DNA of 48,201 bases. It comes from an uncultured Pyrinomonadaceae bacterium. Lineage in GTDB: Bacteria > Acidobacteriota > Blastocatellia > Pyrinomonadales > Pyrinomonadaceae. The stretch is from contig CADCUR010000297.1 in NCBI GenBank assembly GCA_902805935.1, positions 1 through 48,201 on the forward strand, read 5' to 3'. The translations under genes were made by a program, and so were the position numbers. Within the stretch, counting starts at the first letter, position 1. Each line of letters starts with the position of its first letter. Positions 7,043-15,470 of the stretch are shown here, one piece after another. Under the pieces are notes generated by a model, which saw only the letters and a list, made by a program, of their open reading frames with translations, was not told the origin of the DNA and did no database searches.

Positions 7043-8236
7043 ATGAAAAAAACGCTTTTCGCTTTTCTGCTGTTTTCCTTTTTGTGGTCGTTTGTCGCCG
7101 CGCAAACAAAACCGCGAGCCAGAGATTTAGGCATTCCCTTCGACGGCGCGAGTGGACAATACAATGCTATAACCGATGTCAAAGGCGTCGAAGTCGGCTA
7201 CGCGACTTTGATTTCCGGCGACGGCAAAACCGCGATTCGCACCGGGGTTACGGCGATTCTGCCGCAGGGGAAAAATTTTCAGGGAAGAGTTTTCGCCGCC
7301 TGGCACGCGCTGAACGGCAACGGCGAGATGACCGGCACAGCTTGGATCGAAGAATCTGGCGGACTCGGCTCGCCCGTGCTGATTACCAACACGCACAGCG
7401 TCGGCGCGGTGCGCGACGCGGTAATTGAATGGGGCGTGAGAAAAAGCAGCGGCGGCAATTATTCGGGCGATTTGAGTTTGCCGGTCGTTGCCGAAACTTA
7501 CGACGGTTTTTTGAACGACATTAACGGTTTTCACGTCAAAAAAGAACACGTTTTTCAGGCTTTGGATGCGGCGAAAACCGGCGCGATTGCAGAGGGCAAT
7601 GTCGGCGGCGGAACGGGAATGGTTGCGCATCGTTTTAAAGGCGGAACAGGAACTGCTTCGCGCGTTTTGGAAGCAAAACTCGGCGGCTACACCGTCGGCG
7701 TTCTCGTGCAGGCGAATTACGGAATCAGGCAGTTTTTTTCGGTCGCAGGAGTTCCGGTCGGAAGGGAAATAACCGATTTGCTGCCGTCAGTCGGAAAGGA
7801 AACGGCTAATCTTTTATCGTTTGAAAGAAAAATCGGCGACGAAGGACAAGGCTCGATTATCGTCGTCATAGCGACGGATGCGCCGCTTTTGCCCCATCAA
7901 TTAAAACGGCTCGCGCAGCGAGCCTCGCTCGGCATCGGCAACGTCGGCGGGCGCGGCGAAAATTCGTCGGGCGATATTTTCATCGCCTTCTCGACCGCCA
8001 ACGCAAGCGAGGCGAGCAAAGACGACGGCACATCAAATTTGACGATGCTGCCGAACGAACGAATCAATCCGCTATTCTGGGCGACGGCGCAGGCGACTGA
8101 AGAAGCGATTTTGAACGCGATGGTCGCGGCGGAAACGATGAAAGGCTTGAACGGCAACACGGTTTTCGCGCTGCCGCACGACAGATTAAAAGCGGTTTTG
8201 AAAAAGTATAATCGGTTGCAGGAAGGAAAGAAGTAA
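7043..8236 (+). CDS. P1-family (DmpA/BapA-like) N-terminal nucleophile aminopeptidase, exported
   Basis: The 397-aa product begins with a signal peptide (MKKTLFAFLLFSFLWSF, cleavage near VAAQ). It has the family landmarks NAITDVKGVEVGY, TNTHSVGAVRDA and EGNVGGGTGM. The ENSSGDIFIAFSTAN segment holds the nucleophile serine (S308 or S309), whose autocleavage gives the alpha and beta chains. P1 enzymes release N-terminal residues, including D-Ala or beta-amino acids. The natural substrate is unknown here. It lies six bases after dapA and is probably co-transcribed, so a link to peptidoglycan peptide turnover is a fair inference. Confidence 0.9.
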   Translation: MKKTLFAFLLFSFLWSFVAAQTKPRARDLGIPFDGASGQYNAITDVKGVEVGYATLISGDGKTAIRTGVTAILPQGKNFQGRVFAAWHALNGNGEMTGTAWIEESGGLGSPVLITNTHSVGAVRDAVIEWGVRKSSGGNYSGDLSLPVVAETYDGFLNDINGFHVKKEHVFQALDAAKTGAIAEGNVGGGTGMVAHRFKGGTGTASRVLEAKLGGYTVGVLVQANYGIRQFFSVAGVPVGREITDLLPSVGKETANLLSFERKIGDEGQGSIIVVIATDAPLLPHQLKRLAQRASLGIGNVGGRGENSSGDIFIAFSTANASEASKDDGTSNLTMLPNERINPLFWATAQATEEAILNAMVAAETMKGLNGNTVFALPHDRLKAVLKKYNRLQEGKK

Positions 8237-8259
8237 TAAATTTAGAGTCCGCAAAACGA

Positions 8260-8640
8260 GTGTATGATATTGTCAGGAATATTTGGTATATGATTTTAGA
8301 TTTTACGGGTGTCGGAATACTTCTCGGCTTTTTGGCAACAGCAATAATGCTTTTGTTTTATAGCATTTTAGTATTTTTATTTTGTTTATTAAAAAAGAGG
8401 CAAAACTCCAAAGCTTTACCTGAACAAAACGCATATAAATTTGCGAGAGCGGCACTAATCTTTTTTGCGATTAATGTTGCCGGTTTCGCGTTATCTTTTT
8501 TAATTGTCCCCGGTATTCCATACAGCATTAAGAAATTTTTAGATGGATTTATGTTTTTAGGTTGGCTTCCTGCCAATCTGCTTGCCGTTTATTTAACCGC
8601 ACCAGTAATTCAAAGAAAAATACAAGCAATCAAAATATGA
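8260..8640 (+). CDS. Small integral membrane protein of unknown function
   Basis: This 126-aa protein has three or four hydrophobic segments, at roughly residues 14-44, 65-87 and 98-117, with a Lys/Arg/Gln-rich loop near 45-58. ATG 8260 or the in-frame ATG at 8290 could start it. No motif is recognised. Its stop overlaps the dapD start (ATGA at 8637-8640), so it is translated in the dap operon. Its base composition is clearly more AT-rich than dapA and dapD, which may mean a recent acquisition or just a membrane-protein bias. Confidence 0.6.
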   Translation: MYDIVRNIWYMILDFTGVGILLGFLATAIMLLFYSILVFLFCLLKKRQNSKALPEQNAYKFARAALIFFAINVAGFALSFLIVPGIPYSIKKFLDGFMFLGWLPANLLAVYLTAPVIQRKIQAIKI

Positions 8641-9467
8641 CTTTGCAAGAGAAAATCGAACAATTATTTGAAAAATCGGAATTCGACGCGTCTGACCGCG
8701 AAGCTTTTAATGACTTCAAAACCGAATTGCGAACGGGCAGAATTCGCGCGGCGGAACGAGACGAATATGGAATGTGGCAAACCAACGCTTGGGTGAAACA
8801 GGGAATTCTCCTCGGTTTCAAAATGGGCGAAATCGTCACGATGTCGTTCAGCGGCGAAACTTTACAGTTTTTCGACAAGAATACTTATCCGCTGCGCCCG
8901 ATGAATCTCGACGACAAAATCCGCATCGTTCCCGGCGGTTCGGCAATCCGCGACGGCTCGTTTGTCGGCGAAAACGTCGTGCTGATGCCGCCGTGTTACG
9001 TGAATGTCGGAGCGTATGTTGACGAAGGCACGATGATTGACAGCCACGCGCTCGTCGGCAGCTGCGCGCAAATCGGCAAGCGCGTTCACATTTCGGCGGC
9101 GGCGCAAATCGGCGGCGTGCTTGAACCGATTAACGCCAATCCCGTGATCATCGAGGACGATTGTTTAATCGGCGGTAATACGGGCGTTTACGAAGGCGTG
9201 ATTGTGCGCGAAAAGTCGGTCTTGGCTTCGGGCGTGATTTTGACGCGCTCGACTCCGTTATTCGATTTAGTCAAAGGCGAGATTTACAAAGCGGACGGCG
9301 ACAAACCGCTCGAAGTACCAAAGGGCGCGGTCGTCGTGCAAGGCGCGCGGGCGGTGACGAGCGGTTTCGGCAAGGAAAACGGACTTTCGATTTACGCGCC
9401 GATTATCGTCAAATACCGCGACGAGCGAACCGACGCGGCGACGCTGTTGGAAGATTATTTGAGATGA
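8637..9467 (+). CDS. dapD: Tetrahydrodipicolinate N-succinyltransferase DapD
   Basis: DapD transfers succinyl from succinyl-CoA to tetrahydrodipicolinate, so this organism uses the succinylase variant of the diaminopimelate pathway. The 276-aa protein starts MTLQEKIEQLFEKSE, the usual N-terminal helical domain. It continues with left-handed beta-helix hexapeptides (VVLMPPCYVNVGAYVDEGTM, HISAAAQIGG). The ATG overlaps the upstream stop as ATGA, which fixes the start; longer in-frame extensions into the previous gene are not real. Confidence 0.95.
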   Translation: MTLQEKIEQLFEKSEFDASDREAFNDFKTELRTGRIRAAERDEYGMWQTNAWVKQGILLGFKMGEIVTMSFSGETLQFFDKNTYPLRPMNLDDKIRIVPGGSAIRDGSFVGENVVLMPPCYVNVGAYVDEGTMIDSHALVGSCAQIGKRVHISAAAQIGGVLEPINANPVIIEDDCLIGGNTGVYEGVIVREKSVLASGVILTRSTPLFDLVKGEIYKADGDKPLEVPKGAVVVQGARAVTSGFGKENGLSIYAPIIVKYRDERTDAATLLEDYLR

Positions 9468-9487
9468 TTTTCGTGTATAATTCGGAT

Positions 9488-9706
9488 ATGAATACTGAAG
9501 TTTTACAAATCAGCGTTGACGATTTACGCCGGATGGTTGATGAAATGGTGGTGGAAAAATTGGCTGGTCTATTCAAAGATGCGGAAGCCGATTTAGAATT
9601 TACCGACGAATTAAAAGAGCGGCTTTTTCGGCAAACAAAAGAAATCGAAAACGGCGAGCGCGGCGAATCGCTGGAAGATGTCGCGGCGCGTTTAGAGTTA
9701 AACTAA
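9488..9706 (+). CDS. Antitoxin-like protein of a RelE/ParE-type pair
   Basis: The 72-aa acidic protein (MNTEVLQISVDDLRRMVDEM) is mostly helical. It is placed one base before a RelE/ParE-like reading frame, the usual antitoxin-toxin order. ATG 9488 is preferred over an upstream ATG at 9464, which would overlap dapD. The N-terminus may bind DNA and the C-terminus the toxin, but no named antitoxin domain is certain. It lies between dapD and the aminotransferase gene. Confidence 0.6.
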   Translation: MNTEVLQISVDDLRRMVDEMVVEKLAGLFKDAEADLEFTDELKERLFRQTKEIENGERGESLEDVAARLELN

Positions 9707-9969
9707 ATGTATCGAATTCGTTTTTTGAGGGAAACCGTCCGCGATTTAGAAAAACTTGATAAAACAATTGCCCGTCGAATCGTCAAAAAGATAAACAGAC
9801 TGGTGGAAAATGCAGAAACAACCAAGCCGAAGGGATAAGAAACGAGCTTGCCGGTTTCGCCAAACTCCGCGAAGGCGATTTTCGGATTATCTATGAAATG
9901 ATACACGCAGAAGAAATTATAATTATCCATTTTACCGGACATCGCAGCGAAGTTTATAAAAACAAATGA
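9707..9969 (+). pseudogene. RelE/ParE-like toxin, frameshifted
   Basis: The first frame reads MYRIRFLRETVRDLEKLDKT and continues through ARRIVKKINRLVEN to a stop after KPKG near 9838. One base out of phase the protein continues as RNELAGFAKLREGDFRIIYE and ends HFTGHRSEVYKNK with TGA at 9967-9969. Together this is a complete RelE/ParE fold of about 87 residues with the usual 'KL..GDFRIIY' core. The length, 263 bases, is one short of a multiple of three, so a single-base deletion breaks it. The restored stop would overlap the next ATG (ATGA at 9966). Confidence 0.75.
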
Positions 9970-11120
9970 ACGCCACGAAAGAAAAAATGCAATTACAATT
10001 ACCGCGCCGTTTGCAGGGCGTTGCTCCGACTTTGATCAGGCAGATTTTTGAACGCGCTCTGCCCGAAAGCATCAACTTCGGTTTGGGCGAGCCGGATTTG
10101 CCGACGCCGCAATTTATGCGCGAAGCGGCGGCGCGAATCGCTCTGGAAGAACAAAACGGCTACACGAATCACGCCGGACTGCTGCCGCTGCGCGAGAAAA
10201 TCGCGGAACAATATCCGCACCTAAAACTACAGCCGAATCAAATTTGCGTTACCGTCGGCTCGCAAGAGGCGATGACCGCGGCGTTTATGGCAATCGTGGA
10301 CGACGGCGACGAAGTTTTGATTCCGAATCCTTCGTTTCCGGCGTATGAAAACTGCGTCAAGATTTCCGGCGGCGAGCCGGTCTTTTATCGTCTTCCGGCG
10401 GAAAAGGATTTCGCCTTTGACATCGAAGAATTCAAACAGAAAATTACATCGAAAACAAAAGTTGCGGTCGTCATTTCTCCGTCGAATCCGACTGGGAAAA
10501 TTTTCACGCCCGAAGATTTGGGGCAGATTAGCGAAGTTTTGCAAGACACGGGAATTTATTTAATCTCCGACGAAATATACAGCGATTTATATTTCACGCC
10601 CGACGCGCCGCGTTCGGCTTCGGAGTTTTACGAGCGAACGATTATTGTTTCCGGGTTGTCGAAATCTTTAAGTATGACCGGCTGGCGGTTGGGCTGGGTG
10701 GCGAGTTCGCAAACCGATGTCGTCAAAGCCGCGCTTACTCTGCACGGCTTTCTCGCGGTTTGCACCTCGACGATTTCGCAAAAAGCCTCGTTGCTCGGCT
10801 GGACAAAAGAGGCTGAAGAGTCGAAACGCGACGCGCGCGAGATTTATAAAAGGCGCGGCGAATTTTTGATTGATTTAATGCAAAAAGAATTAGGTTTGCG
10901 CGGCACCGCACCCGAAGGCGCGTTTTATACGATGGTTGACGTGCGGCATTTGGGCGACGATTTGGCGCTGGCTGAAAAGTTTTTGCAAAATCGCGTGATC
11001 ACCGTTCCCGGCGCCGCGTTCGGCACGGAAGCCAAAGGTTTTCTGCGCGTCTCGTTTTGCAACACTGAAGAACGTATGACGGAAGGCGTGCGGCGAATGA
11101 AGGAAGCCTTGGAGAAATAA
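9966..11120 (+). CDS. Class I/II PLP-dependent aminotransferase (possible DapC)
   Basis: The 384-aa fold-type I aminotransferase has the PLP lysine K233 in SGLSKSLSMTGWRLGW, the SPSNPTG loop and an N-terminal GLGEPDLPTP. The position after dapD suggests the succinyl-diaminopimelate aminotransferase step (DapC), which is otherwise missing here. Sequence alone cannot exclude an aspartate or broad-specificity aminotransferase. ATG 9966 overlaps the toxin stop; ATG 9990 is an alternative. A strong terminator follows. Confidence 0.85.
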   Translation: MNATKEKMQLQLPRRLQGVAPTLIRQIFERALPESINFGLGEPDLPTPQFMREAAARIALEEQNGYTNHAGLLPLREKIAEQYPHLKLQPNQICVTVGSQEAMTAAFMAIVDDGDEVLIPNPSFPAYENCVKISGGEPVFYRLPAEKDFAFDIEEFKQKITSKTKVAVVISPSNPTGKIFTPEDLGQISEVLQDTGIYLISDEIYSDLYFTPDAPRSASEFYERTIIVSGLSKSLSMTGWRLGWVASSQTDVVKAALTLHGFLAVCTSTISQKASLLGWTKEAEESKRDAREIYKRRGEFLIDLMQKELGLRGTAPEGAFYTMVDVRHLGDDLALAEKFLQNRVITVPGAAFGTEAKGFLRVSFCNTEERMTEGVRRMKEALEK

Positions 11121-11171
11121 GTTTACGCTATCTGCCGCAGGCGAAGAGTCGGCAAGTTCCAAAGCCTAAAA

Positions 11172-11215
11172 GAAAAGCGCGGTCGTTAAAGATGAAACCG
11201 CGCTTTTCTTTTTTC
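11172..11215 (+). terminator. Terminator of the dapA operon
   Basis: GAAAAGCGCGGT at 11172-11183 pairs with ACCGCGCTTTTC at 11197-11208 (12 bp), followed by a T-rich run to 11214. asd therefore probably has its own start of transcription. Confidence 0.85.
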
Positions 11216-11245
11216 TGCGGTGCGGGTTAAACTTTTTTCTTTATT

Positions 11246-12289
11246 ATGAGCAGAAAATATCGTGTCGGAATCTTAGGCGCGACCGGAACGGTCGGGCAAA
11301 GGTTCGTTCAATTATTGGAAAATCATCCGCAGTTTGAGATCACCGCGCTCGCCGCCTCAGACCGTTCGGCGGGCAAGCCATACGCGCAAGCCTGCGCCTG
11401 GAAGCTCGCCGGCGCGATGCCCGCATACGTCAAGGAAATCATTGTCGAGGCGATTGCGCCGCCGCTCGATTGCGATCTTGTTTTCTCGAGCCTCCCGACC
11501 GGCGTGGCGCGCGAAACCGAAGAAGCGTTCGCTCGCGCAGGCTTCCCGGTCATCAGCAATTCGTCGGCGTATCGGATGGACGAAGACGTGCCGCTCTTGA
11601 TTCCCGAAATCAATCAGGAGCATCTCGCCCTTATCGAAATTCAACAGCGAAGACGCGGATTCGGCAAAGGGTTTATCATTACGAATCCGAATTGCGCGGT
11701 CGTTTCCTTCGCGCCGCCGCTCGCCGCGCTCGACCGGCGATTCGGCGTCGAATCGGTTTTCGTGACCACCTTGCAGGCGATTTCCGGCGCGGGTTATCCG
11801 GGCGTTTCCTCGTTCGACATTACCGACAACGTGCTGCCGTATATCGCGGGCGAAGAGCCGAAAGTGGAAACCGAAGCGCAGAAAATTTTGGGACGATTCA
11901 CGGGCGAGGCGATTGAGAAAGCGGATTTTACCGTTAGCGCGCAATGTTTTCGCGTGGACGTTCTGGACGGACACACGGCTTCGGTGCGCGTAAAGCTCAG
12001 GAAATCTTCGACGCTCGAAGACGTTTTCGCGGCGATGGAAACATTTCCGTCGCTCAAACTACACTCGTCGCCGAAAAGTTTTATAGACGTTTGCGACGAG
12101 CCTTCGCGCCCGCAGCCGCGACTTGACCGCGACAATGGCGAGGGGATGACAATCACCGTCGGCAGAGTTTTCCCCGACAACATTTTCGATTATCGTTTCG
12201 TCGCGCTTTCGCACAACACGGTGCGCGGCGCGGCGGGCGCGGCGATTTTGAACGCGGAACTGCTGATTGATAAAGGTTTTTTCAAGTGA
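11246..12289 (+). CDS. asd: Aspartate-semialdehyde dehydrogenase, archaeal/fungal-type
   Basis: It reduces aspartyl-4-phosphate to aspartate-4-semialdehyde with NADPH, feeding dapA. The 347-aa protein has GATGTVGQ near residue 10 and the active-site cysteine C150 in TNPNCAVVSF. Further conserved segments are SGAGYPGVSSFDITDN and LSHNTVRGAAGAAILNAE. The C-terminal domain (VSAQCFRVDVLDGHTASV) resembles the archaeal/fungal subfamily rather than the E. coli type. The stop TGA at 12287-12289 lies inside the first unit of a heptamer array that leads into the next gene. Confidence 0.93.
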   Translation: MSRKYRVGILGATGTVGQRFVQLLENHPQFEITALAASDRSAGKPYAQACAWKLAGAMPAYVKEIIVEAIAPPLDCDLVFSSLPTGVARETEEAFARAGFPVISNSSAYRMDEDVPLLIPEINQEHLALIEIQQRRRGFGKGFIITNPNCAVVSFAPPLAALDRRFGVESVFVTTLQAISGAGYPGVSSFDITDNVLPYIAGEEPKVETEAQKILGRFTGEAIEKADFTVSAQCFRVDVLDGHTASVRVKLRKSSTLEDVFAAMETFPSLKLHSSPKSFIDVCDEPSRPQPRLDRDNGEGMTITVGRVFPDNIFDYRFVALSHNTVRGAAGAAILNAELLIDKGFFK

Positions 12290-12348
12290 AAAGCGCAAAG
12301 TGAAAGATGAAAATTTTTCGCTTTCCGCTTTTCACTTTTCACTTTGAT
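12286..12348. repeat. Heptamer array, inverted pair (asd-perM gap)
   Basis: Exact 7-nt phase: GTGAAAA 12286, GCGCAAA 12293, GTGAAAG 12300, ATGAAAA 12307, then TTTTTCG 12314, CTTTCCG 12321, CTTTTCA 12328 and 12335, CTTTGAT 12342. The right half is the reverse complement type of the left, so RNA would fold into a long hairpin. It contains the asd stop and reaches the probable perM start. Confidence 0.8.
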
Positions 12349-13464
12349 ATGACTTCTATAGAAACTTCTCAAGCCTCCTTCGCCAAACGAGCGCTGATAA
12401 ACATCAGCCTCGTGCTGCTCGTGCTGCTGCTGGCATTCGTTTTGTTTTACGTCTTTGACGTGATTTTATTGCTGTTCGGCGCGATTTTAGTGGCGATTTT
12501 TCTGCACGGTCTGGCAAACATCTCGCGTCGTTACCTGCATTTGTCCGAAGGCAAATCGGTTTTGCTGGTTTCGGCTATTTTGGTCGCGGCGCTGGCATTG
12601 GCAGTTTACTTGCTTGCGCCGTCGGTCGCCGAACAAGTCAGAAATCTGCGCGATGAACTGCCGCGGTCGCTCGAAAACGTCAGCCAGTATCTTTCCAATT
12701 ACAGTTGGGGCAGATTGATTCTCGAACAAATGCCGAGCAACGCCGAGATGATCGAAAAGGTCAACAATTCAAACGTTCTGTCGCGCGTCGGGAATTTCTT
12801 TTCCTCGACGCTCGGCGCGCTGACGAATATCGCGCTGATGCTTCTGCTGTCAATTTACCTGGCGAGCGAGCCGAAAACTTATATCAAAGGTTTTACGAAA
12901 CTTTTCCCGCAGGAACGACGAAAACGAGTGCGCGAGATTTTGTATGAAATCGGCGAGACGCTTTCGTGGTGGCTGATCGGCAAAGGCGCTTCGATGCTTT
13001 TTATCGGGCTGCTGACGTGGATCGGACTTTATTTTATCGGCGTTCCGCTCGCGCTCACGCTCGGTTTAATCGCCGGACTTTTGTCTTTCATTCCAAATTT
13101 CGGTCCGATTCTGTCAGCCGTTCCCGCAATTCTTTTAGCGTTTATTGACAGTCCGACGAGCGCTTTATATACGCTCGCGCTGTTTGTCGGCGTGCAGCTT
13201 ATCGAATCGAATCTGGTGACGCCGTTGATCGAGCGGCGAACGGTCGAGCTGCCGCCGGTCTTAACGATTGTTTCGCAGCTCGCGCTGACGATTTTATTCG
13301 GCGCGGTCGGGTTGATCTTAGCGACGCCGATTCTGGCGGTCGTGATGGTCCTTGTGCAGACGCTTTACATACAGGATGTGTTAGGCGATGAGCCGGAAAA
13401 TATGCCGGAAGACAACGCGGCGGAAAATAAAGACGAAGTTTTACCGACCGGTTCGCGGGCATAA
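12349..13464 (+). CDS. AI-2E family (PerM/TqsA-like) membrane permease
   Basis: The product of about 371 aa has paired N-terminal membrane segments, a soluble region around residues 90-160, and a C-terminal membrane bundle. That bundle has the family's conserved GVPLALTLGLIAGLLSFIPN and GPILSAVPA segments. Members export small molecules such as AI-2, or act as cation antiporters; the substrate is unknown. ATG 12349 is chosen because an upstream in-frame ATG at 12307 would translate the heptamer array (KIFRFPLFTFHFD). It is preceded closely by asd. Confidence 0.85.
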   Translation: MTSIETSQASFAKRALINISLVLLVLLLAFVLFYVFDVILLLFGAILVAIFLHGLANISRRYLHLSEGKSVLLVSAILVAALALAVYLLAPSVAEQVRNLRDELPRSLENVSQYLSNYSWGRLILEQMPSNAEMIEKVNNSNVLSRVGNFFSSTLGALTNIALMLLLSIYLASEPKTYIKGFTKLFPQERRKRVREILYEIGETLSWWLIGKGASMLFIGLLTWIGLYFIGVPLALTLGLIAGLLSFIPNFGPILSAVPAILLAFIDSPTSALYTLALFVGVQLIESNLVTPLIERRTVELPPVLTIVSQLALTILFGAVGLILATPILAVVMVLVQTLYIQDVLGDEPENMPEDNAAENKDEVLPTGSRA

Positions 13465-13505
13465 ACGCCCCGTTTCTCGCAAATTGGTTTTTTACACAGT
13501 TGAAT

Positions 13506-13569
13506 GCAGAAACACGCGCGAAGTAGTGTGTTTACAGTTTAGACACACTTACTTCGCGCGTGTTTCTGC
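13506..13569. repeat. Long inverted repeat upstream of purB
   Basis: GCAGAAACACGCGCGAAGTA at 13506-13525 is perfectly repeated in inverse at 13550-13569. A further GTGTGT/ACACAC pair sits inside, with one unpaired T. The stem is at least 26 bp with an 11-base loop. No T-run follows, so it may be a terminator, a mobile palindromic element or a structured leader of purB, whose ATG is 22 bases downstream. Confidence 0.85.
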
Positions 13570-13591
13570 AAAAGATTGAGTTTAGTAATTT

Positions 13592-14884
13592 ATGATTGAA
13601 CGCTACACGCTGCCGGAAATGGGCGCGATTTGGTCGCCGGAAAATAAATTTCAGAAATGGCTCGACGTGGAAATCGCCGTTTGCGAAGTTCACTTTGAGG
13701 ACGGAATTATTCCGGCGGACGCGCTTCGTGAGATAAAATCGAAAGCCGCGTTCACAATCGAGCGCATCAGCGAAATCGAAAAAACGACTGACCACGACGT
13801 GATCGCTTTTACGACGAATTTGGCGGAAAACATCGGCGCGGCGGCGCGCTTCGTGCATTACGGTTTAACTTCGTCGGATGTCGTGGACACGGCGAACGCG
13901 CTTTTATTAAAAGAATCGTGCGGTATTCTTTTGCAGAAGGTTGACGCGCTTTTGGAGGTGTTAAAGCGTCGCGCGTTTGAATTCAAAGACACGCCGCAAA
14001 TCGGGCGAACGCACGGCATTCACGCCGAACCGACAAGTTTCGGAATGACATTCGCGCTCTGGTTCGCCGAGATGCAGCGAAACAAAACGCGATTGGAGCG
14101 AGCGAAGGAAACCGTTTCGGTCGGGAAAATTTCCGGCGCGGTCGGCGCTTTCGCTCATCTCGACCCGGATGTCGAGGAAAGAGTTTGCGAAAAACTCGGC
14201 TTGCAATTCGCTCCGGTTTCGACCCAAGTGATTCAGCGCGACCGCTATGCCGAATACCTCTCGACGCTGGCGATTATCGCGTCGAGTCTGGAGAAATTCG
14301 CGCTTCAAGTTCGCCACTGGCAACGAACGGAAGTCAGAGAAGCGCAGGAAAAATTCAAAGTCGGGCAGAAAGGCTCGTCGGCGATGCCGCACAAACGCAA
14401 TCCGATTTTGTCCGAGCGAATCTGCGGAATGGCGCGCACCGTTCGCGCCAATTCAATTGTCGGTCTGGAAAACGTCGCGCTCTGGCACGAGCGCGATATT
14501 TCGCACAGCTCCGCCGAAAGAATAGTTTTGCCCGATTCGTCGTCGGCTTTGGATTATATTTTGGCGAAAACCGCGTCTTTGCTCGACGGCTTGGTGGTTT
14601 ACCCGGAGAATATGCTGAAAAACTTAAATGCCACGCGCGGTTTGATCTTCAGCGGACAACTGCTTCTAGCGCTGACGCAAAAAGGCGTTTCGCGCGAAGA
14701 CGCATACGTTTTAGCGCAGCGAAACGCGATGCGTGTTTGGGACGAAGGCGGCGAGTTTCGTGATTTGGTCGCGGCGGACAAAGATATTACGGACAAGCTA
14801 TCCGCCGAAGAAATCCAACGGATTTTCTCTTACGAACATTACCTGCGAAATGTCGGCAAAGTTTTTGCGCGGGTTTTTGATTAA
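13592..14884 (+). CDS. purB: Adenylosuccinate lyase PurB
   Basis: PurB cleaves SAICAR and adenylosuccinate, releasing fumarate, in purine synthesis. The 430-aa protein has the usual length of the bacterial short form. It carries the fumarase/aspartase superfamily signature SSAMPHKRNP at 262-271, with catalytic serine at S262/S263. It also has TSSDVVDTANAL and QIGRTHGIHAEPTSFG, which holds the catalytic histidine. It starts MIERYTLPEMGAIWS, typical for the family. A terminator follows directly. Confidence 0.96.
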   Translation: MIERYTLPEMGAIWSPENKFQKWLDVEIAVCEVHFEDGIIPADALREIKSKAAFTIERISEIEKTTDHDVIAFTTNLAENIGAAARFVHYGLTSSDVVDTANALLLKESCGILLQKVDALLEVLKRRAFEFKDTPQIGRTHGIHAEPTSFGMTFALWFAEMQRNKTRLERAKETVSVGKISGAVGAFAHLDPDVEERVCEKLGLQFAPVSTQVIQRDRYAEYLSTLAIIASSLEKFALQVRHWQRTEVREAQEKFKVGQKGSSAMPHKRNPILSERICGMARTVRANSIVGLENVALWHERDISHSSAERIVLPDSSSALDYILAKTASLLDGLVVYPENMLKNLNATRGLIFSGQLLLALTQKGVSREDAYVLAQRNAMRVWDEGGEFRDLVAADKDITDKLSAEEIQRIFSYEHYLRNVGKVFARVFD

Positions 14885-14922
14885 ATAAAAAGCGAGAGCC
14901 GAAACTCTCGTTTTTTATTTTA
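14884..14922. terminator. Bidirectional terminator between purB and the DUF4870 gene
   Basis: CGAGAG at 14893-14898 pairs with CTCTCG at 14905-14910 around CCGAAA. The flanks AAATAAAAA and TTTTTTATTT extend the pairing. It serves the convergent genes on both sides. Confidence 0.85.
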
Positions 14923-14934
14923 GATTAAATCGAA

Positions 14935-15330
14935 TTAGTTTGACCATTTATCAGCCAGATCGCCGATAACGGGAAGTTTGAAAATTTGTCCCTGATAGGC
15001 TTTAATGGCGCAGAAAACGACGGCAGCCAGCATTGCCAAGCCGAAAATCATATAAAGCAAGCCGCCCAAACCCGATAACAAACCCGACCGAGCAGCAGCG
15101 GCGGCGCCGAAAACCATTCCGAAAATTAGACCGGCTATTAATCCGGCAGCCGACAATAAAATTGACTGCATTGCGTGAAAACGCGGCAGCTTGTTGGTTT
15201 TGTCAGTAACCAGCACGATGATGCTGTAAATTAAACCGAGGGCGCAAATTATATTTCCCAGATAACAAATTAACGCCCCGACATTGTTGTCCAAACCGAG
15301 CGCGGTTTTTCCGCCTGACATATTTTGCAT
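14935..15330 (-). CDS. DUF4870-type small membrane protein
   Basis: The 131-aa protein has three or four membrane segments. It has the DUF4870/Tic20-like pattern in which LDNNVGALICYLGNI opens the first helix pair and LPRFHAMQSILLSAAG opens the second. An Ala/Gly-rich stretch at about 65-90 is unusual. A good ribosome-binding site (AAAGGAGA) lies upstream of the ATG at 15330. Function is unknown. It is divergent from purS. Confidence 0.75.
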   Translation of the reverse strand: MQNMSGGKTALGLDNNVGALICYLGNIICALGLIYSIIVLVTDKTNKLPRFHAMQSILLSAAGLIAGLIFGMVFGAAAAARSGLLSGLGGLLYMIFGLAMLAAVVFCAIKAYQGQIFKLPVIGDLADKWSN

Positions 15331-15470
15331 AATTTTTTAATCTCCTTTTAAAATTAAAACTTGAATTTGGAAGGCTGAAAATCAATTTACAAAGAATCTA
15401 ACACAAAGCCGTTGCTTAAAACAAGATTTTGCGCGAAGATTTTAACTATTGTTAACGGAGAAAACAGCAA

